Assembly: GCF_020640915.1 (NCBI RefSeq)
Contig: NZ_JADWDC010000009.1
Coordinates: forward strand, 1 to 64,000
Origin: Waterburya agarophytonicola KI4
Lineage (GTDB): Bacteria > Cyanobacteriota > Cyanobacteriia > Cyanobacteriales > Xenococcaceae
Length of the DNA: 64,000 bases
Direction: 5' to 3'
In this document: in pieces, positions 55,639-64,000 of the stretch
Numbering within the stretch: the stretch's first letter is position 1
Layout: the number at the start of each line of letters is the position of its first letter
Notes under the pieces: generated by a model
Database searches by the model: none
The model's input: the letters and a program-made list of their open reading frames with translations, nothing else
What the model was told of the DNA's origin: nothing
Made by a program: the position numbers and the translations under genes

Positions 55639-57255
55639 ATGGTAAATAATTCTAATTCTACTAGCTCTTACGCAATTGACTTTGGTACTAGCAATACGGC
55701 GATCGCCCGTTGGAATGCTGTTACCCAAGAAGGAGAATTAGTCAGGTTACCTAGTTTATCTCAACAATTTGCTTCTTTGCCCCCTCTAATTCCTAGTTTG
55801 ATATATGTAAAAAATGCCCAAAAGCGTGAAATTATTGCAGGACAAGCAGTACGCGATCGCGGTTTGGATTTTGCCAATAATCCGCGTTTTTTTCGTAATT
55901 TCAAGAGAGGAATTGCCACGGATATTCAAGGATTTTTACCCGAGCTAGATGGTCAAAATTTATCTTTCGAGCGGGTAGGAGAATGGTTTTTGCGAGAATT
56001 AATCGTCAATCTTCAAGGAGAAACAAAAGAGAATTTAGAGTCTCTAGTCTTAACTGTACCCGTTGATAGTTTTGAATCCTATCGCAATTGGTTGATGGGG
56101 GTGTGTCAGTCTTTAGCTGTCGAGCAAATTAGAATTCTAGACGAGCCGACTGCTGCTGCTTTGGGATATGGTGCAGTAGGAGGAGAATTGTTGTTAGTAG
56201 TGGATTTTGGTGGAGGTACGATCGATCTCTCCTTGGTGCAACTATCTACTACAGCGGTTCAAACTCGCGGTTATATCCTCAAGTGGGGGCAAAAAATGCT
56301 GGGGGAGAACTCAGCCCAAAAAAAGAACATCGCGCGGGTAATTGCCAAAGCTGGTGCTAACCTGGGAGGAGCAGATATTGATAATTGGCTAGTAGATTAT
56401 TTTGCTCGCACTCAAGAATTGCCCAAGTCTAGTTTGACTACTCGTTTGGCAGAAAGACTGAAGATTAAACTGTCTGAAGAGAAAGAGGCTAGAGAAGTTT
56501 ACTTTAATGATGAAACTTTAGAAACTTATGAATTAGGGTTAGATCGTCCAACTTTCGAGCGCATTTTAGAACAACAGGGTTTTTTCGATCGCTTGGACGA
56601 TTTGATGACTCAGGTTTTACAACAAGCAAGACGTAATGGTGTGGAAAATACTGAGATTGATAGTATACTTTTAGTAGGTGGATCAGTAAAAATACCAGCA
56701 GTACAAAACTGGATCAAACAATACTTTGATGAAGCTTTGATAAAGAATCAACGGCATTTTGAGGCGATCGCTACGGGAGCATTGCAAGTGTCTCAAAGCG
56801 TTGAAATAGAAGACTTTTTATACCACAGTTATGGCATTCGTTATTGGAATCGTAAAATCGGGCGTCACGATTGGCATCCAATTATTAAAACAGGGCAGCC
56901 TTATCCAACCAATCGCCCAGTGGAACTGGTTTTGGGAGCTTCTACCCCTAATCAAAGCAGTCTCGAATTAATTATTGGTGAATTAGCTGCCGAGACTGGC
57001 AATACAGAAGTTTATTTTGATGGGGATCGGCTGATTACTCATGCTGTAGATGCTGATAATACTCAAGTTCAGCCTTTAAACGATCGCGAAGGAGCAAGAA
57101 CAATCGCCAAGTTAGAGCCTCTGGGAAACCCTGGAAGCGATCGCCTAAAACTTCTCTTCAACATAGATTCTCAGAGATATTTACGCATCACTGTAGAGGA
57201 TTTATTGACCCAACAAACTTTACTGAATAATTACATTGTGGTGCAGCTAAATTGA
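55639..57255 (+). CDS. Hsp70 family protein (DnaK-like)
   Basis: A 538-residue Hsp70-type ATPase, shorter than DnaK (about 635) and without the usual lid and EEVD end. The ATPase lobes are intact: AIDFGTSNTAIARWN near residue 12-27, RILDEPTAAALGYG near 170-184, VVDFGGGTIDLSLVQ near 190-205, and the LLVGGSVKIPAVQNWI of the second lobe near 350. The C-terminal 140 residues form a divergent beta domain (LVLGASTPNQSSLELIIGEL). Such proteins bind substrates or partners other than general unfolded chains. No dnaJ or grpE lies beside it. Confidence 0.88.
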   Translation: MVNNSNSTSSYAIDFGTSNTAIARWNAVTQEGELVRLPSLSQQFASLPPLIPSLIYVKNAQKREIIAGQAVRDRGLDFANNPRFFRNFKRGIATDIQGFLPELDGQNLSFERVGEWFLRELIVNLQGETKENLESLVLTVPVDSFESYRNWLMGVCQSLAVEQIRILDEPTAAALGYGAVGGELLLVVDFGGGTIDLSLVQLSTTAVQTRGYILKWGQKMLGENSAQKKNIARVIAKAGANLGGADIDNWLVDYFARTQELPKSSLTTRLAERLKIKLSEEKEAREVYFNDETLETYELGLDRPTFERILEQQGFFDRLDDLMTQVLQQARRNGVENTEIDSILLVGGSVKIPAVQNWIKQYFDEALIKNQRHFEAIATGALQVSQSVEIEDFLYHSYGIRYWNRKIGRHDWHPIIKTGQPYPTNRPVELVLGASTPNQSSLELIIGELAAETGNTEVYFDGDRLITHAVDADNTQVQPLNDREGARTIAKLEPLGNPGSDRLKLLFNIDSQRYLRITVEDLLTQQTLLNNYIVVQLN

Positions 57256-57602
57256 TGAACCATACTGTAATATGTAGATAAGTAAATACCATGAGCCAAT
57301 ATTTTGAAGATTTAGTATCAATGTGGTAATTACTTAGTTATTTATGCGGTTAAATCCCGATTAAAGACAAATTTAAGTAAAAACTATGGTAAAAATCTAA
57401 CTTGAGATTGATACAGTCGTTCAAAAATACACTTTGGTAATTAATAAAACTACAACTAGACTGGGACGAAATACTACCTTTTTCTTGACAAATACTTAGT
57501 TATAAGTACTTAAAGGCATAAATCGAAAATATAAACGTAGAAGTATGACAAACCTGATAAATTAAGTATTCACCAGAAACTATACAAATATCTTAAAAAG
57601 CT
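57256..57602. other. Intergenic region, 347 bp
   Basis: Between the Hsp70-like gene and the WecG/TagA gene. A perfect TTGACA lies at 57485-57490 with no good -10 at 17 bp (ACTTAA). The palindrome TAAGTACTTA overlaps that expected -10 region and could be a regulator site. No coding frame longer than a few codons is convincing. Confidence 0.4.
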
Positions 57603-58391
57603 ATGAAAGCGAAGAGAGTAAATATACTAGATATTCAAATTGATAATATAGGCATGCAAGAGCTATTAGAAAAGCTCAGAGTTGGTGGGGTAGTATTTAC
57701 ACCAAATGTCGATCATTTGGTCAAATTACAAAAAGATCGTCAGTTTTATTGGGTTTATCAAGAAGCTGACTATCGAGTATGTGATAGCCAACTCATTATG
57801 TATGCTTCGCGTTTTTTGGGAAAACCCATTGGCGAAAAGGTATCGGGTTCGGATTTATTTCCTGCTTTTTACCAACGTTATGGCAATGACGAAAACGTTA
57901 AAATATTTTTGCTCGGTGGTTTAGAAGGGGTTGCAGAGCAAGCACGCCATAATATTAATCAAAAAGTAGGTCGTAATATGGTGGTAGAGACTTATTCTCC
58001 TCCTTATGGTTTTGAAAAGGATCCGATGGAGTGTCAGAAAATTATCGACTTGATCAATAACTCTGGTGCAAGTGTCCTCGCTGTGGGAGTAGGCGCGCCC
58101 AAACAAGAGAAATGGATTTGTCGCTACAGATCTCGCTTGACTTCGATTAAGACTTTTTTAGCCATAGGCGCAACTATCGATTTTGAAGCAGGAAACCTCA
58201 AAAGATCTCCTGCATGGATGAGTTCGATTGGTTTGGAATGGCTTTATCGACTTGTGTCAGAGCCTGGCAGATTGTGGAAAAGATATTTAGTCGAAGATCT
58301 GGCTTTTTTCGTGTTAATTTTTCGCCAAAAATTTAACTTAAACCGCAAAAGAAAATTTTCTCGTAACGAAAATTTATTTGAATCGAGATAA
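57603..58391 (+). CDS. WecG/TagA/CpsF family glycosyltransferase
   Basis: A 262-residue inverting glycosyltransferase of the GT26 family. The family marks are VVFTPNVDHLVKLQKDR near residue 30-47, the VCDSQLIMYASRFLGKPIGEKVSGSDLFPAF block near 60-90, and VGVGAPKQEKWICRYR near 160-176. The C-terminus ends in a basic membrane-binding region (RKRKFSRNE). Such enzymes add ManNAc or related sugars to lipid-linked intermediates in surface polysaccharide synthesis. It is unlinked to the 37-46 kb cluster but may feed the same pathway. Confidence 0.92.
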   Translation: MKAKRVNILDIQIDNIGMQELLEKLRVGGVVFTPNVDHLVKLQKDRQFYWVYQEADYRVCDSQLIMYASRFLGKPIGEKVSGSDLFPAFYQRYGNDENVKIFLLGGLEGVAEQARHNINQKVGRNMVVETYSPPYGFEKDPMECQKIIDLINNSGASVLAVGVGAPKQEKWICRYRSRLTSIKTFLAIGATIDFEAGNLKRSPAWMSSIGLEWLYRLVSEPGRLWKRYLVEDLAFFVLIFRQKFNLNRKRKFSRNENLFESR

Positions 58392-58433
58392 TTTTACGTA
58401 AGAATAACTTAAATAACTTATTCTTACGTAAAA
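58392..58433 (+). terminator. Perfect 15-bp palindromic hairpin after the WecG-type gene
   Basis: TTTTACGTAAGAATA (58392-58406) pairs exactly with TATTCTTACGTAAAA (58419-58433) around a 12-nt loop. It begins at the base right after the stop codon TAA (58389-58391). The following bases are A-rich, not T-rich, so it may be an mRNA 3' stabiliser or weak terminator. ACGTAA/TTACGT inside the stem is AT-heavy. Confidence 0.55.
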
Positions 58434-58623
58434 TAAAGACAAATCGAGATAGTTAGTTTGATTATTAGTTTGATTAGTCGAGAAGAATTTATCATATGTT
58501 TCAAACTTATAAAGTAAGTTTGAAGTTTTAGATTAAAAGTATAGATTTAGTTACAATTTTGTAGATTAACTAGCAAGAGTAAGACATACTATTATTATGC
58601 AAGACTAAAACGAGGAATTGATA

Positions 58624-58776
58624 ATGTTGGAAAGAATACTACTAGCGGGAATTGTTACATTTTGTATATATATATATTTGAATTTTGGTGGAAACTCATC
58701 TAACTCACCTACTTTAGATGGGAGAGTAAAAATAATGCCTGAATTTCTCAGCAAGGCTACTTTTTTTACTTGGTAA
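58624..58776 (+). CDS. Possible 50-residue single-helix membrane peptide
   Basis: ATG 58624, preceded by GAGG at a suitable distance (CGAGGAATTGATA), opens a frame to TAA 58776. The first half is a membrane helix (ILLAGIVTFCIYIYLNF); the second half is polar with a Phe/Trp end (LSKATFFTW). The layout resembles small membrane peptides, but nothing else supports it. The surrounding 417-bp gap (58392-58808) is otherwise only AT-rich sequence and the hairpin at 58392. Confidence 0.4.
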   Translation: MLERILLAGIVTFCIYIYLNFGGNSSNSPTLDGRVKIMPEFLSKATFFTW

Positions 58777-58808
58777 TGATGCTTTTAAATCAATAAGAGA
58801 TAAATCTT

Positions 58809-61800
58809 TTATTGCCAATTTTGTAGTTTTTGATTGTAGTTTTGTAATTTATTTGTTAAGCGATCGCGATTTTTTTCAAATCCAGCAGCGACAATAATAG
58901 AGACAATTCCTACTAACAAACCAACTACCCATTTTAAGAAACCATAGGCTGCAACTAAAGTTATTAATTGATAAATTACGCTCAAAATTAGGGTAACAGT
59001 GCCAGAAAATAATAAGGCTCTTATTTTTAAACCCAAACCGATGAATATTAGTATAAAGCTAATAACCCCAGGAATTATTCCTGGATCTTGATAGAAAAGA
59101 GCGACAAAGCAAATAATACTGCAACCCACCACCCGCAACAAGTGGCGTTGTCTAGGTTGAGATCTAAAATAAGGATCGAATTGAGCAATATATAATACTG
59201 ATAGGCTGGCAATTCCCGCCAACCAAATCAATTCTGTATTAAATTGCCAAACTAGTCTGATGATTCCCCAGTTGATAAATCCCAGACTGATATAACTCCA
59301 ACGTAGATTTTTTTGTCCGTAGGCAATACGCAGATAAAAAAGAGCAGTGACAAATAAACTGAAGTAGGATATATCTTCTGCTGTTACTAACGCCATCAGT
59401 GCGGGGGTAACTACGGCTGCTCGTTGCCAAGGAGTAACGCGCCAGCCCAAGTTTTGCCAGGGTATTTGATAGATTAAACAAGCAATGGCGCAGGTAAAGA
59501 TAACTCGCCAAGGATCGAAGAAACTCAGTTTGCTAATAATTAGTCTGCTATAAATCAAGGTAGCAATAATTTCGACTAATCCAACATATACCCACCAGTC
59601 ATTGGTTTGCTTGGAGGCGGCTGGGGTATCGCGATCTTTTCCTTGAATGACGGCATAGGCACCAAGACAAAAACTAGTAGCAATACTCAAGGGAGTTAGG
59701 CGGGGAGTAGTGCTTTCAATGGCGATACTGGCAGCAATAATTTTCAGGATACTACTAATTGCCCAATGGATGTGAGCGACTAAAATAACTCTCGATAAAC
59801 TGAGGTGAAAAAGAGTTTTGTGTTGGCGTTGACGACACCACCAAGCACTCAAACGATAGCAAAAAGCGATCGCGGCTGCCACTAAAGCTAAGATGGTTAA
59901 ACCATCAGCCGCACTACCTCCAGATGACTGTTGCATCTGATAAATCACTATTTCATAGATCCCCAACGAGATGCCAATAAAACCCAGGTAGTTAGTTACT
60001 AGATTTATCTTGCGGTTGGGTTGGGAGGTGTTGATTAGGATAAAGGCTGCACTAAGGGTTATTAAACCTGTATAGATATTGTAAAGAGATAATCGCCATA
60101 ATATGGCTAATGCGGTATATATTAGGGGGGTAGAAGCTAAGTTTAATTTTGCCCAAGATGAATTGTTTTTAACTGCTGGTTGCATCAAACTCCAGGCGCA
60201 TAATCCTAGAATGATGTTAGTAACGGCGAAGCTGAGATCTCTACCTCCTAAAAATGCCACTATTCCGATAGCTAGTAATTCTATTAACCAGCCAACGGTA
60301 TATAAAACTAAGTTGTGGGGTTGCTTTTGATAACGCCAGATAACTGCACCTAAAATTAACGCACTAGTTAATAGATACTGGGGATAGCGGTTGAAGTTGT
60401 CTAGATCTAGATAAACTATACTCAAGATAACTAGATTAATCGCCGTTAAAGCGATCGCCCAATAATCGGCTGCTTGAATATATTTTTCAATCAGTTTATA
60501 GTTTTTGGTTTCCATTCCCACTCCCAAAACTCCAAAAGCAGTGCGTTGGGAAATATAACTAAATTTGGGAGTTGCAATAATCTCTGTTAAATATTGGCGG
60601 AATTGATACAAGGCAAGAATAAGTATTGCACCTACGATTAACCAGTTTTCATTACTAACAACAATATCTAGCAGGCTGGCTAATAAACCCAAACCAAAAG
60701 CAACATGAATGACTGTTACCCAAGTACGTCGAAGATGAAAACCATTAAAATACATTAAGGCGATCGCCATACTCAAGCCAATCGATCTAGTTACGGGGTG
60801 TCCTAATATTAATAACTGGGGGATAATTAATGCTATACAACTCAAAGATGTTGCGATGCGACGCTGCTGCATCCTGCGAGTATGTTTAGCCACCCAGGTT
60901 AACATCCCAGGAGTAATCAACCAGATTAATCCCCAAGCTGAAGTAATTAGTTTTAGCGCACGAGAATCAACGATATGGGATGCAAAACAGAAATAACTAG
61001 CAGCAGCTAATAATAAACCTGCATACCAACAGGTTTCCTTGGCAACAGATAAAAAATTATATTTGGGTTTTTGGTAATTCTTGGTTTCCAGGCTATGAAT
61101 ATACCATTCTCCCGCCATTAATAAAACTAAGATGCTACCCCATACAGGTTGACTTAAATTGGGGAAAATTAGATCGATTCCGTTAACCAGTGTAATTAAT
61201 CCTAATAGATGAGTTAGATAAATTAACCAGATTCTAATGGGTTGGCGAATATAAGCTACATAACCTAGTGTTGCTGTAGAAAATAAGAAGTTGAGCGATC
61301 GCCATGTAAGGTTTGATAAACTGAGATAGGTTAATGCCACGCCCAACAAAAAAGTTAGAGTTTCGGCGTAGTTGGCTAATTCTGATTTTTGTCGGCGATA
61401 TAACCAAGAAGCAACAGCTACAAATAAAATTAGGTAAGGAAACAGGGTAACGCCAAATACTGACTCTGGTAGATATTCGCTTTTGCTAATCGTAACAGCT
61501 AGATTTAAGGCATTATCGGCGATATTATCGGGAATTAATTCTTTGGAGACAAAGACAGTTTGTAAACCAATCAAGAAGATGGCGGTTAAATCTCGTTTGC
61601 GCCAATAAAGAGTAAGTCGTTGGCTAAATAAATGAATAGTCAAGACACTTATACCGACAGTTTGCCAGAAAAATAACGGCGAATTAAATAAGCCTCCTAA
61701 TACAGAGATTGACCAAGTAACAATAAACAAGATAATACTAATTGTCTGCAATACTTTACTGAAAAAAGCATCAGTTAATTGCTCTATATCTGAAGGTGCA

Positions 61801-62798
61801 TCTAGAGAATTAATTTTTACTTGTTTTTCTTTGACTATATATATAGTTGCTAAAATCCAACCCAAGAGTGCGATCGCCAATCCACAGTCTAGGATTAAAT
61901 ATTCTTCGCTCAATAATACTCTAATTAATATTAACGACCAAGCAGATATTAGAAATAATAAATTGAATGCAGGATATGGTTTTTTTGGCAGTAAAAATAA
62001 ATAATGAATCGAGCTAATAATAAAAATACTGCCATACAAGGCGAGTAAAGGAGAAGGAATAAATTGCCAGACTAAATGAAGGGAGCTAAGTAAGATAAAA
62101 AGTGGAGTAAAAAACTTACTATTATATTTTTTGCTTAATGGGGGTTGCCAACAGACGACAATACTTAAAGCCACTAAGGAAACCAACAAAGTAATCCATT
62201 CTAAAATAGAATTACCCAAACTAAAGTGACTTATTGCCCAACAATTAATCGGTACTAATAATATCGCGATCACCCTTAATGTTTGAGAAGTTAAAGTTAG
62301 GTTTGCCTGTTTGCTTGACCAAAAACCAATTCCCCAAAACCCTAGGGTATAAATCAAAAGAATTAGATATTGTCCAAATTTAGGAAAATTATCCCATTGG
62401 CTAGCAGCCAAAACTCCAGAAGAAATAACAACTAAAAATATTCCTAAGAACAACAACCAGCGAATACTTAATTCATCTAAAAATCCCTGCCATACACGAC
62501 TAATAATACTAGGAGAGGATGCAACTTCTACTAATTCTTGTTCTATGGCAAGGTTAGATATAGTTTCAGTCTTTTGAGTAATAACTACTGCTTCCCTTTC
62601 TGGTAAAGCACAGCTTAAATTTTGACGGCAGATTTTGATTACCTGCATCTGACTAATCAAACCCAATTCTAACCAGCGATCTAAGCCGTTTAATAATTCA
62701 GGGTGATTAGATTTTAAATAAATTTCTAAGCTCAACCAAGAATCATGATTCTCAGGCTCAAAATTTGAATTATATTGATTATCGCCTCGTGAAGACAT
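58809..62798 (-). CDS. Giant polytopic membrane protein, unknown (1329 aa)
   Basis: The N-terminal 70 residues are soluble (SWLSLEIYLKSNHPELLNGL, then GLISQMQVIKICRQNL), with a GLIS-type helix like those at the start of DUF2157-type membrane proteins. From about residue 110 to 1300 the chain is almost continuous hydrophobic helices separated by short loops, roughly 35-42 in all. Loop motifs are scarce, with no transporter, kinase or glycosyltransferase signature. A basic C-terminal helix ends NYNQKLQNWQ. Very long proteins of this type exist in cyanobacteria without known function. Many parallel helices of one size suggest repeated duplication of a smaller unit. It is divergent from the FGGY kinase. 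Confidence 0.85.
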   Translation of the reverse strand: MSSRGDNQYNSNFEPENHDSWLSLEIYLKSNHPELLNGLDRWLELGLISQMQVIKICRQNLSCALPEREAVVITQKTETISNLAIEQELVEVASSPSIISRVWQGFLDELSIRWLLFLGIFLVVISSGVLAASQWDNFPKFGQYLILLIYTLGFWGIGFWSSKQANLTLTSQTLRVIAILLVPINCWAISHFSLGNSILEWITLLVSLVALSIVVCWQPPLSKKYNSKFFTPLFILLSSLHLVWQFIPSPLLALYGSIFIISSIHYLFLLPKKPYPAFNLLFLISAWSLILIRVLLSEEYLILDCGLAIALLGWILATIYIVKEKQVKINSLDAPSDIEQLTDAFFSKVLQTISIILFIVTWSISVLGGLFNSPLFFWQTVGISVLTIHLFSQRLTLYWRKRDLTAIFLIGLQTVFVSKELIPDNIADNALNLAVTISKSEYLPESVFGVTLFPYLILFVAVASWLYRRQKSELANYAETLTFLLGVALTYLSLSNLTWRSLNFLFSTATLGYVAYIRQPIRIWLIYLTHLLGLITLVNGIDLIFPNLSQPVWGSILVLLMAGEWYIHSLETKNYQKPKYNFLSVAKETCWYAGLLLAAASYFCFASHIVDSRALKLITSAWGLIWLITPGMLTWVAKHTRRMQQRRIATSLSCIALIIPQLLILGHPVTRSIGLSMAIALMYFNGFHLRRTWVTVIHVAFGLGLLASLLDIVVSNENWLIVGAILILALYQFRQYLTEIIATPKFSYISQRTAFGVLGVGMETKNYKLIEKYIQAADYWAIALTAINLVILSIVYLDLDNFNRYPQYLLTSALILGAVIWRYQKQPHNLVLYTVGWLIELLAIGIVAFLGGRDLSFAVTNIILGLCAWSLMQPAVKNNSSWAKLNLASTPLIYTALAILWRLSLYNIYTGLITLSAAFILINTSQPNRKINLVTNYLGFIGISLGIYEIVIYQMQQSSGGSAADGLTILALVAAAIAFCYRLSAWWCRQRQHKTLFHLSLSRVILVAHIHWAISSILKIIAASIAIESTTPRLTPLSIATSFCLGAYAVIQGKDRDTPAASKQTNDWWVYVGLVEIIATLIYSRLIISKLSFFDPWRVIFTCAIACLIYQIPWQNLGWRVTPWQRAAVVTPALMALVTAEDISYFSLFVTALFYLRIAYGQKNLRWSYISLGFINWGIIRLVWQFNTELIWLAGIASLSVLYIAQFDPYFRSQPRQRHLLRVVGCSIICFVALFYQDPGIIPGVISFILIFIGLGLKIRALLFSGTVTLILSVIYQLITLVAAYGFLKWVVGLLVGIVSIIVAAGFEKNRDRLTNKLQNYNQKLQNWQ

Positions 62799-62893
62799 AG
62801 AAAAATCGATCGATTTAGCTTACGCCTTAGTTATATCCTGGTTTGCTCGAAGCCAGTAGTATTTGTAATTATAATAATTTTAAAAGTTAACCA

Positions 62894-64000
62894 ATGACAA
62901 ATAACTATTACTTAGGTATTGACTTCGGTACTTCTGGCGCAAGAGCGATCGCAATTGACAAAGAAAAAAATATTGTCGCTACCAAACAAAATAGCTTTAC
63001 TAACATAACTGCCGATGAATTAACCCAGACTTGGCAAGATACCCTATACCAATTAATTGCAGAAATACCTCTAGACATTAGAAAACAACTACAAGCGATC
63101 GCAATTAATGGAACTTCCTCTACGGTATTATTATGCGATAGGGAAGGAAAAGCGATCGCACCACCGATACTTTATGACGATGCTCGCGGTAAAGAAGAAT
63201 TAGAGCAAATCAACAATATTGCACCCGATAATCACGTAGTAGTTAGTGCAACTTCTAGCTTGGCAAAACTGTTGTGGTGGCAAAAACAACCTTATTTTAA
63301 GCGAGCTAGTTATTTCCTCCATCAAGCTGACTGGCTGGGTTACTTATTACACGGCAAACTGGGTATCAGCGACTATCACAATGCCCTCAAACTTGGATAT
63401 GACGTAGAACATCTTAGCTATCCAATATGGTTGCAAAAGCAACCCTACAGCCATTTATATCCCCAAGTATTCACCCCTGGTGCGGTAATTGGGAACTTAA
63501 CTCCCCAGCAGAGCCATCGCTTTAACCTCCCTGCTAATTGTATAGTGCGGGCGGGAACTACCGATAGTATTGCAGCCTTCTTAGCTAGCGGTGTGAGTCA
63601 GCCAGGAGAAGCCGTTACTTCTTTAGGTTCGACTTTAGTTTTAAAATTATTGAGCCAAACTAAAATTAATTCGGCACTTTATGGTATATATAGTCATAGG
63701 ATAGGTAAATTGTGGCTAGCTGGCGGAGCATCAAATACAGGTGGTGCGGTGCTGCGACACTTCTTTAATGACGAACAACTGCAAAACCTTTCTCAACACA
63801 TAGATCCCAAGACAAGAAGTTCCCTAGAATATTATCCCCTGTTAAAGCCAGGCGATCGCTTTCCCCTCAACGATCCCGATTTAGCACCCCGACTATCCCC
63901 CCGTCCGACAAATTCCTCAGACTTTTTACAAGGTTTGCTCGAAGGGATATCTCGTATAGAAGCATTGGGCTATCAAAAACTACAAGAGTTAGGTGCAGAT
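62894..64000 (+). CDS. FGGY-family sugar kinase, cut by the window edge
   Basis: ATG 62894 opens a frame that runs unbroken to the last base of the window (369 codons), so the 3' end is missing. The N-terminus YYLGIDFGTSGARAIAIDKE is the phosphate-binding loop of FGGY kinases. GTSSTVLLCD follows near residue 75, and AGTTDSIAAFLASGVSQPGEAVTSLGSTLVLKLL near 220. This form with DFGTSGARA resembles the cyanobacterial/plant D-ribulose kinase group (SePSK, AtXK-1) rather than XylB or GlpK. The sugar is inferred from that similarity only. Confidence 0.85.
   Translation, partial: MTNNYYLGIDFGTSGARAIAIDKEKNIVATKQNSFTNITADELTQTWQDTLYQLIAEIPLDIRKQLQAIAINGTSSTVLLCDREGKAIAPPILYDDARGKEELEQINNIAPDNHVVVSATSSLAKLLWWQKQPYFKRASYFLHQADWLGYLLHGKLGISDYHNALKLGYDVEHLSYPIWLQKQPYSHLYPQVFTPGAVIGNLTPQQSHRFNLPANCIVRAGTTDSIAAFLASGVSQPGEAVTSLGSTLVLKLLSQTKINSALYGIYSHRIGKLWLAGGASNTGGAVLRHFFNDEQLQNLSQHIDPKTRSSLEYYPLLKPGDRFPLNDPDLAPRLSPRPTNSSDFLQGLLEGISRIEALGYQKLQELGAD

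Overview
The window looks like a piece of a cyanobacterial chromosome. It is fairly AT-rich and densely sprinkled with the HIP1 palindrome GCGATCGC. It carries Psb28 (photosystem II assembly), a COP23-type protein, a type 2 isopentenyl-diphosphate isomerase, a glycogen debranching enzyme and many small proteins of a cyanobacterial style. A unicellular or pleurocapsalean lineage would fit, but that is inference; the sequence does not name a genus. I saw no rRNA, tRNA or CRISPR array.

Layout. Positions 1-2.5 kb: phosphoglucomutase and two tiny unknown genes. 2.8-5.55 kb: a decayed patch in which an ISKra4-type insertion sequence (2946-4643, perfect 43-bp inverted repeats, 9-bp target duplication) has split a 66-residue lipoprotein gene, next to a frame-broken PPC-like gene. 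5.6-12.3 kb: a CocE/S15 hydrolase, then a calcium P-type ATPase beside a calcium/cation antiporter (a possible Ca2+ efflux pair) and two small envelope proteins. 12.7-19.2 kb: a tandem Spondin_N plus DUF5648-like protein, fni, two small conserved proteins, a branched-chain/neutral amino acid permease and a DUF1460 amidase-like protein. 19.2-26.2 kb: glycogen debranching enzyme, HIT protein, psb28, moaB, DUF1361, TerD, an FKBP isomerase, and a membrane protein broken at a 10-G run.

26.2-28.5 kb is a cobalt/B12 unit: a cobalamin riboswitch upstream of a HupE/UreJ transporter and a CobW-type GTPase. 28.7-31.8 kb is an envelope group: a COP23 protein, a membrane-anchored trypsin-like protease, a small unknown protein, and a protein made of nine 28-residue repeats ending in Phe. 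serS, a methyltransferase, a TldE/PmbA protein, a DppC-type permease and a BON-like protein follow.

37.2-45.8 kb is one tight minus-strand polysaccharide operon: three GT4 glycosyltransferases, an O-antigen-polymerase-like protein, two acyltransferase-3 proteins, a sulfotransferase and a hexapeptide acetyltransferase. It probably makes or decorates a sulfated, acylated surface glycan. Upstream of it lie gene fragments. 46.6-58.4 kb: TspO, a DUF389 protein, a metallophosphoesterase with a coiled-coil insertion, a FAD/Rieske oxidoreductase, a cation/proton antiporter, a YegS-like lipid kinase, an Hsp70-like protein and a WecG/TagA glycosyltransferase. The end holds a 1329-residue polytopic membrane protein and, divergently, a FGGY sugar kinase cut by the window edge.

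The best candidates for something new are the 28-residue-repeat protein with its protease neighbours, the G10-tract gene, and the Spondin/DUF5648 protein. The riboswitch-HupE-CobW unit is the clearest regulatory system.
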